From Methylococcaceae bacterium UBA7658 (GTDB lineage: Bacteria; Pseudomonadota; Gammaproteobacteria; Methylococcales; Methylomonadaceae): DNA of 15,675 nt. The position numbers and the translations under genes were made by a program. Each line of letters opens with the position of its first letter. Within the stretch, counting starts at the first letter, position 1. Where the stretch lies: contig DLHW01000048.1 in the NCBI GenBank assembly GCA_002483425.1, positions 45,096 through 60,770 on the forward strand, read 5' to 3'. Below are positions 15,443-15,675 of this stretch, piece after piece. The notes beneath the pieces are model-generated. The model saw only the letters and a program-made list of their open reading frames with translations. It made no database searches and was not told the DNA's origin.

Positions 15443-15675
15443 TTAAAACGTTTTGCACATAGCCCTAAATTTAATAAAGGCTCTAGGTTGTCTTTTCCAG
15501 CGCCATTCTGATTCCTTCAACTGGAGTTCAAAGTTTACCGACTCGCCGTTGAACTTGGCAAGCCGCCTTTTCGTAAAACTCCAGAACGATTCGATCCCGT
15601 TAATATACCCAAGGGCATAAATGGCAATGGCCGTCACGGGCGAACTCGTGTACGCCGTGGTTCACCCGAAAATGC
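15443..15675 (-). pseudogene. IS1595-family transposase, frameshifted C-terminal remnant (cut by window edge)
   Basis: The minus strand encodes INGIESFWSFTKRRLAKFNG followed by LQLKESEWRW, which matches the C-terminal part of ISXO2-like (IS1595 group) DDE transposases (NGIESFWS...KR.L..FNG...LKECEWRF). The expected preceding part, VNHGVHEFARDG, is also there but in another frame (15630-15672). About 22 bases separate the two halves where 3 are expected, including the short duplication GCCATTGCCATT, so the frame is broken. The last residues (KRQPRAFIKFRAMCKTF) no longer resemble the family. The gene is therefore dead; the N-terminal part would lie beyond the window. It converges on the lpd homologue with 32 bases between the ends. 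Terminal inverted repeats could not be assigned. Confidence 0.8.

Noticed and set aside
1..15675. CRISPR arrays, tRNA or rRNA genes, phage or defence systems
   Set aside because: Reading both strands I found no regularly spaced repeats, no tRNA or rRNA signatures and no genes of known defence families.

Overview
The window looks like a chromosomal segment of a moderately AT-rich gammaproteobacterium. It carries a complete 2-oxoglutarate dehydrogenase operon (sucA-sucB-lpd), a sodium-pumping oxaloacetate decarboxylase set (oadG-oadA-oadB), an aguB amidase, an H-NS-type nucleoid protein, and a membrane cytochrome b / pentaheme cytochrome c pair. This mix would fit a methanotroph or methylotroph of the Methylococcales, but no diagnostic gene (methane or methanol oxidation) is present, so that placement is only an inference.

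Layout. Left part (1-3708): a terminator-like hairpin at the edge, a small secreted DUF4124 protein on the minus strand, then on the plus strand a b-type cytochrome abutting a five-heme cytochrome c, a stand-alone lspA, and an unknown lipoprotein gene; a 581-base stretch without a confident gene follows. Middle (3709-9687): oadB, oadA and oadG on the minus strand in transcription order G-A-B, with an unusually long A-B spacer full of hairpins; aguB diverges from oadG on the plus strand; the H-NS-like gene and a DUF2914 membrane protein gene lie on the minus strand. Right part (9940-15410): sucA, sucB and an lpd homologue form a tight plus-strand operon behind a 252-base regulatory region with a perfect dyad on a consensus -10 box. 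The right edge holds the frameshifted C-terminal remnant of an IS1595-type transposase.

How the genes work together. The sucABlpd operon should encode E1, E2 and E3 of the complex that turns 2-oxoglutarate into succinyl-CoA, and E1 and E2 keep all landmarks I checked. The E3 homologue does not: both redox cysteines of its CX4C disulfide are missing, although the C-terminal His-Glu pair and the FAD/NAD folds remain. This is the most important observation in the window. Either the complex borrows an E3 encoded elsewhere, or its activity is reduced or altered. OadGAB couples oxaloacetate decarboxylation to Na+ export and so acts at the same C4 node of central metabolism. The cytochrome pair probably moves electrons between the quinone pool and periplasmic carriers.
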